Assembly (NCBI GenBank): GCA_019456185.1 | Contig: VRUH01000005.1 | Location: 78,435-142,434 of the forward strand | From: Candidatus Glassbacteria bacterium | GTDB taxonomy: Bacteria > Gemmatimonadota > Glassbacteria > GWA2-58-10 | Length of the DNA: 64,000 nt | Direction of reading: 5' to 3' | Shown here: positions 1-7,916 of the stretch, piece by piece | How positions within the stretch are numbered: the stretch's first letter is position 1 | Layout of the letters: each line of letters begins with the position of its first letter | Notes under the pieces: generated by a model | Database searches by the model: none | Told to the model about the DNA's origin: nothing | Seen by the model: only the letters and a program-made list of their open reading frames with translations | Program-made: the position numbers and the translations under genes

Positions 1-2375
1 CTGGAAATGCTGCTGACCACCAGGTTAGCGGTCCCGTCGTTGGTAATATCGAAACTGGCTGTGCCGCTACCACCGACACTCACATTACCGGCAGCGACCG
101 AGGCCGCCGAAAGAGTTATTTCCGGGGCCGCGCCAACGACACCGTTGCCGCTGGCGGTTACAGTCAGGGACGGCTTATCACTGTCGTTGCTGGCGACAGT
201 GACTGTGGCGCTCTGGGCTCCGGAAGCTACGGGTGCGAAAGTGACGGTGACAGTCTGGGTCTGGGCCGGAGTAAGCGTTACCGAGGCGGGGCTGACGCTA
301 AAAATAGCATTATCGCTGGAAATGCTGCTGACCACCAGGTTACTGGTCCCGTCATTGGTAATATCGAAAGCAGCAGTAGCGGAGCCACCGATACTGGCAT
401 TACCGGCATCGACCGCGGCCGCCGATAGAGTTATTTCCGGGGCAATCCCTGTACCTGACAGGCTGACCGTTACGCTAGGCTCATCACTGTCGTTGCTGGC
501 GACAGTGACCGTGGCGCTCTGGGCTCCGGAAGCTACGGGTGCGAAAGTGACGGTGACAGTCTGGGTCTGGGTCGGAATAATCGTTACCGAGGCGGGGCTG
601 ACCGTAAAGACGGCGTTATCACTGGAAATACTGCTGACCACCAGGTCGTCGGTACCGTCATTGGTAATATCGAAAGCAGCAGTAGCGGAGCCACCGACAC
701 TCACATTACCGGCATCGACCGCGGCCGCCGATAGAGTTATTTCCGGGGCCGCGCCAACGACACCGTTGCCGCTGGCCGTAACAGTCAGGGACGGCTCATC
801 ACTGTCGTTGCTGGCGACAGTGACTGTGGCGCTTTGCGCTCCGACGGCGACGGGCGCGAAAGTGACGGTAACAGTCTGGGCCTGGGCCGGAGTAAGCGTG
901 ACCGAGGCGGGGCTGACGCTAAAAATGGCATTGTCGCTGGAAATGCTGCTGACCACCAGGTCGTCGGTACCGTCATTGGTAATATCGAAAGCAGCAGTTG
1001 CGGAGCCACCGATACTGGCATTACCGGCATCGACCGAGGCCGCAGAAAGGGTTATTTCTGGAGCGGGAACGACACCGCTACCATCGGCGGTTACAGTCAG
1101 GGACGGCTCATCACTGTCGTTACTGGCAACTGTGATGTTGGCACTCTGGGCTCCGGAAGCGACGGGCGCAAAAGTGACAGTTACGGTCTGTGTCTGCGCC
1201 GGAGTAAGGGTGACCGAGGCCGGGCTGACGCTAAAAATGGCGATGTCACTGGAAGTAATGCTGACCACCAGGTCCGCGGTCCCGTCGTTGGTAATATCGA
1301 AAGTTGCAGTAGCGGAGCCACCGATACTGGCATCACCGGCATCGACCGAGGCCGCCGATAGAGTTATTTCCGGGGCAATCCCTGTACCTGACAGGCTGAC
1401 CGTTACGCTAGGCTCATCACTGTCGTTGCTGGCGACAGTGACCGTGGCGCTCTGGGCTCCGGAAGCTACGGGTGCGAAAGTGACGGTGACAGTCTGGGTC
1501 TGCGCCGGAATAAGCGTTACCGAGGCCGGGCTGACCGCAAAGACGGCGTTGTCGCTGGAAATGCTGCTGACTACCAGGTCTTGGTTACCGTCATTGGTAA
1601 TATCGAAAGTAGCAGTAGCGGAGCCACCGACACTCACATTGCCGGCAGCGACCGAAGCGGCTGACAGGGTGATCTCGGGAGCATTTACACCTTTGCCGGT
1701 AACCGAGACCGTCAGCGAGGGCTCATCACTGTCGTCGCTTGCAACCGTAATAGTAGCGCTATTGTTGGCTCCGTTCGTAGGGCTGAAAGTAACCGTAACC
1801 AGCTGATTCTGGCCGGGAAGGATAGTTGCACTGGCAGGGCTGACCGTAAAGAGGCCGTCATCAGACGTAATCGCGCTAACGGTCAGGTTACCCGTACCCA
1901 GGTTCTCGATAGTAAATGTACCCGATGCTGATCCCCCGATAGGAACGTCACCGATTGGGACACTCGTGGGCGTTAAATTAATTTCAGGCCCTGGAGTGCC
2001 CGTACCTGACAGGCTGACCGTTACACTGGGCTCGTCCGGGTCATTGCTGAGGAGGGTAATTGTGGCGCTTTTAATCCCGGTTGTCAGGGGTGTGAAAGTG
2101 ATCGTTACCGTCTTAGTCTGTCCAGCCGGGATATTTAACGAGCTTTTATTGCTGGTAAACTCCGGGTTGTCGCTGGTAATGGACGAAACGCTAAGTCCTG
2201 CGTCACCGACATTACTGACGTCGAATGTTGCGCTATTGTTTGTGCCGACCGGGACGCTGCCAAGGTCCAGAGCCGTGACGGGCAAATCGATATCCGTGGC
2301 GGCAAAGGCGATGGAGGGTATGGCCAGGATTGAGATGAGAATAATTTTGAAGATACGGACGGAGTTGTCAGACAT
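1..2375 (-). CDS. Secreted ASH-repeat (choice-of-anchor D) protein, 3' end outside window
   Basis: The minus strand is open from an ATG at 2375 to the left edge, so the C-terminus is missing. Residues 1 to about 26 form a signal peptide (Lys followed by an Ile/Leu-rich core and an AFA cleavage site). The rest is tandem units of about 100 residues with the pattern EITLSA...FDITNDGT..LVVSSISSDN..F.VSPASVTL.P.QTQTVTVTFAP...G.QSATVTVASNDSDEPS, typical of ASPM-SPD-2-Hydin (ASH)/choice-of-anchor D immunoglobulin-like domains. About eight units are visible: the first two are diverged and units 3-8 are nearly identical even as DNA, with a period of about 305-315 bp. Such domains act as extracellular stalks or anchors; the functional tip or sorting signal would lie beyond the window. 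An in-frame ATG at 2384 is an alternative start. The opposite strand is also open through the repeats, but that frame lacks any domain logic. A sigma-54-like promoter lies 84 bases upstream. Confidence 0.85.
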   Translation of the reverse strand, partial: MSDNSVRIFKIILISILAIPSIAFAATDIDLPVTALDLGSVPVGTNNSATFDVSNVGDAGLSVSSITSDNPEFTSNKSSLNIPAGQTKTVTITFTPLTTGIKSATITLLSNDPDEPSVTVSLSGTGTPGPEINLTPTSVPIGDVPIGGSASGTFTIENLGTGNLTVSAITSDDGLFTVSPASATILPGQNQLVTVTFSPTNGANNSATITVASDDSDEPSLTVSVTGKGVNAPEITLSAASVAAGNVSVGGSATATFDITNDGNQDLVVSSISSDNAVFAVSPASVTLIPAQTQTVTVTFAPVASGAQSATVTVASNDSDEPSVTVSLSGTGIAPEITLSAASVDAGDASIGGSATATFDITNDGTADLVVSITSSDIAIFSVSPASVTLTPAQTQTVTVTFAPVASGAQSANITVASNDSDEPSLTVTADGSGVVPAPEITLSAASVDAGNASIGGSATAAFDITNDGTDDLVVSSISSDNAIFSVSPASVTLTPAQAQTVTVTFAPVAVGAQSATVTVASNDSDEPSLTVTASGNGVVGAAPEITLSAAAVDAGNVSVGGSATAAFDITNDGTDDLVVSSISSDNAVFTVSPASVTIIPTQTQTVTVTFAPVASGAQSATVTVASNDSDEPSVTVSLSGTGIAPEITLSAAAVDAGNASIGGSATAAFDITNDGTSNLVVSSISSDNAIFSVSPASVTLTPAQTQTVTVTFAPVASGAQSATVTVASNDSDKPSLTVTASGNGVVGAAPEITLSAASVAAGNVSVGGSGTASFDITNDGTANLVVSSIS

Positions 2376-2458
2376 ACTTTCCATGTTTGATGAATTTATG
2401 GAGCGACTGGATAACCAATCTTGAAGTTGATCGTAATATGTTTAGACGCGAAATACAG

Positions 2459-2475
2459 TGCAAAAAGCGTGTCAA
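2459..2475 (-). promoter_or_regulatory. Sigma-54 (-24/-12) promoter for the ASH-repeat gene
   Basis: Read on the minus strand the site is TTGACACGCTTTTTGCA. It matches the RpoN consensus TTGGCACG-N4-TTGCA at every fixed position except the second G of the -24 GG doublet, which is A. Predicted transcription would start near 2447, about 70 bases before the ATG at 2375. The neighbouring upstream genes encode a kinase and an NtrC-type sigma-54 activator, which fits. The G-to-A change is at an important position, so strength is uncertain. Confidence 0.55.
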
Positions 2476-2620
2476 CCGGAATGAAGCTTATAAAGTATTG
2501 AAATTAAAGAAGATGCAATTTTGATGAAGCGCAGATGAGGGATGCCGATGGGATATGTTTTTACTCGGATCTAATCTTTAATTTCAGCAAACCGTTGTGC
2601 GCCGCATCTTTGCATCCCTT

Positions 2621-2651
2621 TCAACTTTTGTTGAAACCGGACAAAAGTTGA
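2621..2651. promoter_or_regulatory. Perfect 11-bp inverted repeat, candidate activator site or terminator
   Basis: TCAACTTTTGT and ACAAAAGTTGA are exact inverted copies separated by nine bases. It lies 22 bases past the stop of the NtrC-type regulator and about 145 bases upstream of the -24 element of the ASH-repeat promoter, the usual range for an enhancer site of an NtrC-family activator. As a terminator for the regulator gene it would lack a U-run on the minus strand, so an operator or enhancer is at least as likely. Confidence 0.45.
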
Positions 2652-2672
2652 AGGAGTTCGGCATGGGCAAAA

Positions 2673-4109
2673 TCAGATTGGGCCGTTCAATCTTTTGAGT
2701 CTTTTACTGAGCGCCTGCGGACTGATGCCCAGCATCATGGCCGCGACCGTCTGGTTTCCGCCTGACCTTTTCAGCGCTTCGCGGATTAACTCGAGATCCG
2801 CCTCTTTCAATTTCGGGAGAGGGTCCAGGTTCGTCGCCCAGGTATCGTCGCCGGATTCATCCGCATGCTTTTTCACCGGATCAATGGTGGGAGACTTAAG
2901 CGGTAGCTGGATTACGTTTTTGAATGCTGCGTGAGACAGCATCCTGCCGTCATGCCTGCTCACGGCATCCGCCACCAGCGCCTTGAATTCCCTGATATTG
3001 CCGGGGAAATTATAGTTTTCCAGCAAGGTGATCAACTCGGGATGGTAGGCGGGTATTTTCTTGCGGCATTCACTGGCGGCAACCGCCAGGAAGTGGTCGA
3101 GAAAGAGGGGAATGTCTTCCTTGCGTTCGCGCAGGGGCGGGAGGGTAACTTTGTGGTTGCACAAGCGGAAATACAGGTCGGTGCGGAACTCTCCTTTCAG
3201 CCTTGAGTCTTCGAGATTTTTATGCGTAGTCACCAGAATCCTGACATTGGCAATCCGGGGGATATCCGAACCGATAGGGAAATACTCGCGCTGCTCGAGC
3301 AGTCGCAGCAGTTTCACCTGCGAAGCCATGCTCAGATCGCCGATTTCATCAAGCAGGAGTGTCCCGTTTTCCGCTTTCTCGATCAATCCGCTCCTTTTCT
3401 GATCGGCTCCGGTAAATGCCCCCCTGGTATGGCCGAACAGGGTGTCTGAAAAAACGTTGTCATCCACACCGGCCACGTTGACGGCAATGAACTCACCCCG
3501 CCTGCCGCTTGAGGCATGGATCGCCTTGGCGATAAGCTCTTTCCCCGTGCCGGTTTCGCCGGTAATCAACACGGGATAATGCGCTGCTGCGATTGCTTCA
3601 CAGTAATAGAATATGGATCTCATTCTTGAACTATTGGTGATTATATCGCTGAAATGCTCCGGATGTTTCAGCTTGTCACTGAGAAACTTGTGGACCAGCA
3701 TCGTGTTTTCGTGCCGTAACTCCCGCACCTCCATCGCGCGGCTGACACTCATCAGCAGGTTTTCCTCCTCGATGGGTTTAAGCAAGTAATCGAACGCTCC
3801 CAGCTTCATGCACCTCACCGCGGTATCGACTTCGTATACGCCCGTAATCATGATTACCGGGATATCCGGAAGATTTGTCATGACGTGATTGAGGATAACT
3901 TCCCCGGATACTTTTGGCATCATCAGGTCCAGCAGAATCATCTCGAGATCCTGCTCCTTGATAATCGAAAGGGCTTTTCGGCCGTTCCCGCAGGTAATCG
4001 TATTGGTTATGCCGTTCTGGTTCAGCGAAAGTTCGAAAAAGTTCAGGATTTCGGGTTCATCGTCCACAATAAGTATTGGCATGAGCGGATATTTACCTTC
4101 TGTAGTCAC
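2673..4109 (-). CDS. NtrC-family sigma-54-dependent response regulator
   Basis: Cytoplasmic transcription activator of 478 residues with the full NtrC layout. The receiver domain (about 10-125) has the acidic pair DDE, the phospho-acceptor Asp in LLDLMMP and the conserved Lys in LLKPIEE. The AAA+ sigma-54 interaction domain (about 150-390) has Walker A GETGTGKE, the GAFTGA loop that contacts sigma-54, Walker B LLLDEIGD and an arginine-rich PPLRERKEDI segment. A Fis-type helix-turn-helix closes the protein (GGNQTVAAMMLGISPQALSK). The start is a GTG at 4109 with AGGTGG seven bases upstream; an internal ATG at 4082 is possible. It lies 31 bases downstream of the six-PAS kinase on the same strand, so the two are very likely a cognate pair. 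The promoter found in front of the next gene makes the ASH-repeat gene a candidate target. Confidence 0.95.
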   Translation of the reverse strand: MTTEGKYPLMPILIVDDEPEILNFFELSLNQNGITNTITCGNGRKALSIIKEQDLEMILLDLMMPKVSGEVILNHVMTNLPDIPVIMITGVYEVDTAVRCMKLGAFDYLLKPIEEENLLMSVSRAMEVRELRHENTMLVHKFLSDKLKHPEHFSDIITNSSRMRSIFYYCEAIAAAHYPVLITGETGTGKELIAKAIHASSGRRGEFIAVNVAGVDDNVFSDTLFGHTRGAFTGADQKRSGLIEKAENGTLLLDEIGDLSMASQVKLLRLLEQREYFPIGSDIPRIANVRILVTTHKNLEDSRLKGEFRTDLYFRLCNHKVTLPPLRERKEDIPLFLDHFLAVAASECRKKIPAYHPELITLLENYNFPGNIREFKALVADAVSRHDGRMLSHAAFKNVIQLPLKSPTIDPVKKHADESGDDTWATNLDPLPKLKEADLELIREALKRSGGNQTVAAMMLGISPQALSKRLKRLNGPI

Positions 4110-4140
4110 GGTCCAGCCACCTGCGGTTTAGCATGAACGT

Positions 4141-7100
4141 TCATGAGCCGGCTTTGAAAACAGGCAGGTTGATTATTGCCGTCGTACCTTTTCCGGGCAC
4201 AGACTTGAATTCCATCGTACCGTTATGGTCATTTATAATCCCGGCCGAAATAGACAGGCCGAGTCCAGAGCCGCCCGAATCCCTCCTGGAAGTGAAGAAT
4301 GGGTCCAGAATGTACTTCATATTGCGTTTTTTTATCCCGACTCCTTCATCCCTGATAACAATCACAACCTTTTCAGCGTTGCGGACATACTCCGATTTTA
4401 TTTCGATTCCCTTCTGCGGATTATCCAAAGCCTGGCAGGCATTTTGAATCAGATTGATCAACACCTGCTCCAGTCGCTGAAAGTTGCCCATAACAGGCGG
4501 GATAGCATTTCCGAGGTTTACTTTCAGGTTATCTGTCGAATTCTTGGTCAAGTTGGTGAGAATAACCAGCGCGGACTGGATGACATCATTGACCGATAGC
4601 TGGTTTTTTTCTTCCGGTTGTCCTTCCCTGGCGTACCCTTTAAGGCTCTTGACAATATTTTTTATTCTCTGGGAGCCGTTGTAAATACCAGAGAACAATT
4701 CCGGAATTTTTGGTTTCATAGTGGAATAGGATATTCCGCCCAAGGGGAAATCACCGTTATCCTGATAGTATTTATCTAGAATTGGTTCGATGGATTCCCA
4801 GGCCCTTTTGAGCAAAGGGATGTTAATCATGATAAATTGATTGGGGTTGTTGATCTCATGCGCTACACCCGAGACGAGTATTCCGAGGGAAATCATTTTA
4901 TCTGCCTGAATCAGTTGCTGGCGCTGAAGTTCTTCCTTTTCCCTGATCAGTATGTTTTCGGTTATGTCTTTGGTAAGCCCCTGGAAACCTACAAAAGACC
5001 GGTCTCTCCTGAAAATGGGGACACCGGAACTTTCGGTTATGACCTTTTTCCCTTTTTTGTGCCGCAAAATGGTTTGATGCCCGGAAAATATCTGTTCGCT
5101 GAGCAGCGTGTATTCATTTTCATATCGGCCCGGGTCCATGTCTTTCTCATACATAAAATCAAGCAGGCTCTTGCCAATTACGTCTTTCGGCTCGTAACCG
5201 ATAATGTCTTTGACTCTTGCGTTGGTGTACCTGATCCGCAGATTTGCACCAATCTCCCAGATCCAGTCATCGCTGCCTTCGGCGATGCTCTCAAACCTGT
5301 TCTCGCTGATGAGTAGCTTTTCCTCTGCAGTTTTGCGGCTCGTGATGTCAACAATTATTCCATCGAAATACATGAAAACGCCTGTGTTGTCCTTGACAGC
5401 CCGGCCAGTTATCATGCACCAGATTGGGGTCCCGTCGGCTTTCCTTAGTTGCTCTTCCTGTTCAACCACCTCTCCAGCCTTAACTGCCTTAGCGAGAAAT
5501 ATTGATCTCTCCGCTGCATCGAAATAGCGGTCGGTAACCAGTGTTCCGATCAGATCGTCGGTCGAATCAAATCCTAACATATTCGCCGTTGCCCGGTTAG
5601 CCATGATAAACCGTCCATCTGGTTCCAGAGTGGTCCTGAACATCCCGACCGGCAAGTTTTCGACCAGGTTCAGGTACTTTCTTTCACTCTCCTGCAGCGC
5701 AATTTGGGCGGATTTCCGAGCAGTGATATCGAAGATAATGCCACTGATACCTGCTACGCCCCCGTCGCCATAAATGGGTTTGGCTGAGATACGCACCCAC
5801 CTGGGTTCTTTGATCTTTGATGGCAACCTCATTTCATGGGTTTTCGCTTGTCCATTTAGCACATCACGATAAAGCTCAACGAGCCCGGGCAAATCTTCCT
5901 CAAATAAATAACTGTAGAATTCCCGGCCGATCACTTCATCCGGCGTGTATCCGAGCAAGGGTTCAATTGCCGGGCTGATATAGGTAAATCTCCCTGCGCA
6001 ATCGAGCGAAAAAACAGTTTCGTCAATATTTTCTACCAGCTCCCGGTAAGTTTCTTTCTCTTTCCGAATAGCCTGCTCCAATTGCTTTCGAGCAGTTATG
6101 TCAAATGCAATCCCGAGTGCTCCGATAATCTTTCCATGCTCGTTTCTAAGCGGGGAAATGCTGCATGAATACACGATAGAATTAAACGTTGCTTCCATAT
6201 TGACAATCGCGCCTGCCAGCGCCTGTCTGTGTTTGACTAGATACTCATGGTTCGGATCTGAGATTTGAAAAAACTCAAACAATGACATGCCTACTACTTT
6301 ACCGGGTTTCAGGCCCAATCCGGCCAGGCCCAGTCCATCGGAAAGCGTAAAGCTGAGTTCCTTGTCCACGCACCAGATTATGCCGGGAAGTTGCTTCACC
6401 GTGGTTTTGAATAACTCATCCTCAACTCCCGATTTTTTAATTATTGAATCACTGGGGATCCTGCTTCTTTCGTCAGCCAGTTCGGAACTGAACATAGCCA
6501 GGCGGCCTACCCGTCCGCTCTCATCTCGAATAGGATACAAGGCATTGTTAAAACGGACTTTGAACTTTGCATCGCCCAGCAGCCGGACATCTCTCTCCGA
6601 CTCGTATTTGGCCGGCATATTAGACTGCACACAGCTTTCAACAAGCTCTCTCAGAATCTCTCTTTCCTTTTCGCCGAGCAGCTCGAATATGCTTTGCCCG
6701 ATGGGAGCCTCGTCTTCTGCGGCAAGAGCTCTGATCGCGGATTCGTTAAGGTCCAGAATTGTACCTGAAGTATCCAGCAGGACAATAGAATCGGCGGGGG
6801 AGTTCAGTAGTATTCTCGCGGTTTCTTCGCTTTCTTTCAGGGCTGTCTCCGCTTTGAGCTCCTCGGTGATATCTCTTGAATTTCCTACAACACCGATTAT
6901 CTCGCCATTATCGGAGCGGAGTGCCGAAGCTGATAGCATGCAAACGAAATCTTCTCCATCCTTACGGCGATTGACAACCCGGCCCTGAAAAGCTCCATCC
7001 TTGCGGATTTGTCCGGCAATTTTCTCGCCTTCTGATGGATCTGAGTAAAGCTGATCGATAGGCTTGCCCAGAATCTCCTTTTTGCTGTATCCGAATGCAA

Positions 7101-7302
7101 CCTGGGCAGCATTGTTGAACTCTACGATTTTTCGTTCTTGATCGACGGCAATTATAATATTAAGTGAGCCGTTGATAATTTTATCCAGAAAATCAATTTT
7201 TGATTTAAAAGCATGCCCGTTACTTCTCTCCTGGTTTGACTCGGATAAAATTAAATTCAGCCGTTTTTCGCAGTCCCGGTTTGAAGGCTTTGTTTCTTTC
7301 AT
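4141..7302 (-). CDS. Cytoplasmic multi-PAS sensor histidine kinase
   Basis: A 1053-residue kinase with no membrane segment, so the signal is probably sensed inside the cell. Six PAS/PAC units follow each other at about 40-150, 160-280, 295-405, 420-530, 535-660 and 665-790; most end in DIT(A/S/E)RK-type PAC borders. The dimerisation domain carries the phospho-acceptor His in GVAHEINNPNQF (about residue 815). The ATPase domain follows, with N box LIQNACQAL, G1 DEGVGI, F box DPFFTS and G2 GGSGLGL. The HEINNP variant is usual for NtrB-like kinases that feed sigma-54 activators. A TATAAT hexamer lies about 20 bases upstream of the ATG (7322-7327, minus strand) but no good -35 was seen. The response-regulator gene follows after 31 bases. 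What the PAS domains bind cannot be told from sequence. Confidence 0.93.
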   Translation of the reverse strand: MKETKPSNRDCEKRLNLILSESNQERSNGHAFKSKIDFLDKIINGSLNIIIAVDQERKIVEFNNAAQVAFGYSKKEILGKPIDQLYSDPSEGEKIAGQIRKDGAFQGRVVNRRKDGEDFVCMLSASALRSDNGEIIGVVGNSRDITEELKAETALKESEETARILLNSPADSIVLLDTSGTILDLNESAIRALAAEDEAPIGQSIFELLGEKEREILRELVESCVQSNMPAKYESERDVRLLGDAKFKVRFNNALYPIRDESGRVGRLAMFSSELADERSRIPSDSIIKKSGVEDELFKTTVKQLPGIIWCVDKELSFTLSDGLGLAGLGLKPGKVVGMSLFEFFQISDPNHEYLVKHRQALAGAIVNMEATFNSIVYSCSISPLRNEHGKIIGALGIAFDITARKQLEQAIRKEKETYRELVENIDETVFSLDCAGRFTYISPAIEPLLGYTPDEVIGREFYSYLFEEDLPGLVELYRDVLNGQAKTHEMRLPSKIKEPRWVRISAKPIYGDGGVAGISGIIFDITARKSAQIALQESERKYLNLVENLPVGMFRTTLEPDGRFIMANRATANMLGFDSTDDLIGTLVTDRYFDAAERSIFLAKAVKAGEVVEQEEQLRKADGTPIWCMITGRAVKDNTGVFMYFDGIIVDITSRKTAEEKLLISENRFESIAEGSDDWIWEIGANLRIRYTNARVKDIIGYEPKDVIGKSLLDFMYEKDMDPGRYENEYTLLSEQIFSGHQTILRHKKGKKVITESSGVPIFRRDRSFVGFQGLTKDITENILIREKEELQRQQLIQADKMISLGILVSGVAHEINNPNQFIMINIPLLKRAWESIEPILDKYYQDNGDFPLGGISYSTMKPKIPELFSGIYNGSQRIKNIVKSLKGYAREGQPEEKNQLSVNDVIQSALVILTNLTKNSTDNLKVNLGNAIPPVMGNFQRLEQVLINLIQNACQALDNPQKGIEIKSEYVRNAEKVVIVIRDEGVGIKKRNMKYILDPFFTSRRDSGGSGLGLSISAGIINDHNGTMEFKSVPGKGTTAIINLPVFKAGS

Positions 7303-7916
7303 GGATAAATCCTTTTTGAGTATTATATTCTATTTCATCATATAAAAACCAGCATGTCAAGTACTTATGAGATAAATCGATTGGTGTAGATATTATTCAG
7401 GCAATGAGCTTGCCCCCGTAAATGAATCGGTATAGAGGATCAGAGCAGTAACGCGCCCTACCCAATGATCAACCTTTAGCCCTAGATCGAGCCGAAACAG
7501 AGATCGCTTGGTAGAGCGCGAATATGAGGTTGATAGCTGATGGTTATGCGGAGAGGATCAGGCGAACGCAGCGGATTTAGCCTAATCCACTAGCTATTGT
7601 AAAAACGTTCAAAAAAATGGCGGGGCATACGAGACTATTTTAAAACTTTTCCGGCAGGGATGCCGGAGGGTTTGGTAAGGCAGATTCAAGTGATGGCGGC
7701 TTGAATTTCTCTAGATTATTGGACTCCTTTTCGGGGACAGGTTTCTCATGATAATTGAGCGTACAATTTGATGGCGGGAAGATTATCGAGATGAAACTTG
7801 AATTCTTTAATCATTACGGGTACAGTTTCTAAAGCAGGTCAATCGTACCATAATCCTTAACAGAAGCGAATTTTGTTCAAAGAGATGATTTTTTCGTAAA
7901 CCGGGAGCCTGGACTT
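7303..7916. other. Divergent intergenic region between two kinase operons
   Basis: About 610 bases with no convincing gene. It must hold the promoters of both divergent kinase genes. A TATAAT-like hexamer (7322-7327, minus) is the only promoter-like element noted for the leftward gene. The right half contains a degenerate sequence also found near 20.1 kb (see the repeat at 7639-7704). A stretch at 7508-7522 resembles a tRNA D-arm but has no other tRNA parts. Confidence 0.5.
7639..7704 (+). repeat. Dispersed repeat copy A, coding-like 3' relic
   Basis: These 66 bases match 20110-20175 base for base at most positions with no gaps. Both read as an in-frame tail with the pattern FKTF.A..PE.LV..IQ..AA followed by TGA. 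Differences fall mostly where the reading frame tolerates them, so the two look like 3' ends of a lost gene, for instance a transposase. Shortly upstream (7616-7635) is AATGGCGGG...CGAGACT, also seen upstream of copy B and near 23.8 kb. Confidence 0.5.

Noticed and set aside
1..1700. Possible CRISPR-like repeat array
   Set aside because: The repeat period is about 310 bp and every unit is coding in one frame; there are no short repeats with unique spacers.
7..1806. A 599-codon plus-strand frame through the repeat region
   Set aside because: It is the antisense of the ASH-repeat gene. It has no domain pattern, while the minus frame gives a signal peptide and well-formed ASH units.
7500..7545. 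tRNA-like D-arm (CTTGGTAGAGCGC)
   Set aside because: No acceptor stem, anticodon arm or T-arm (GGTTCRA) could be matched around it.
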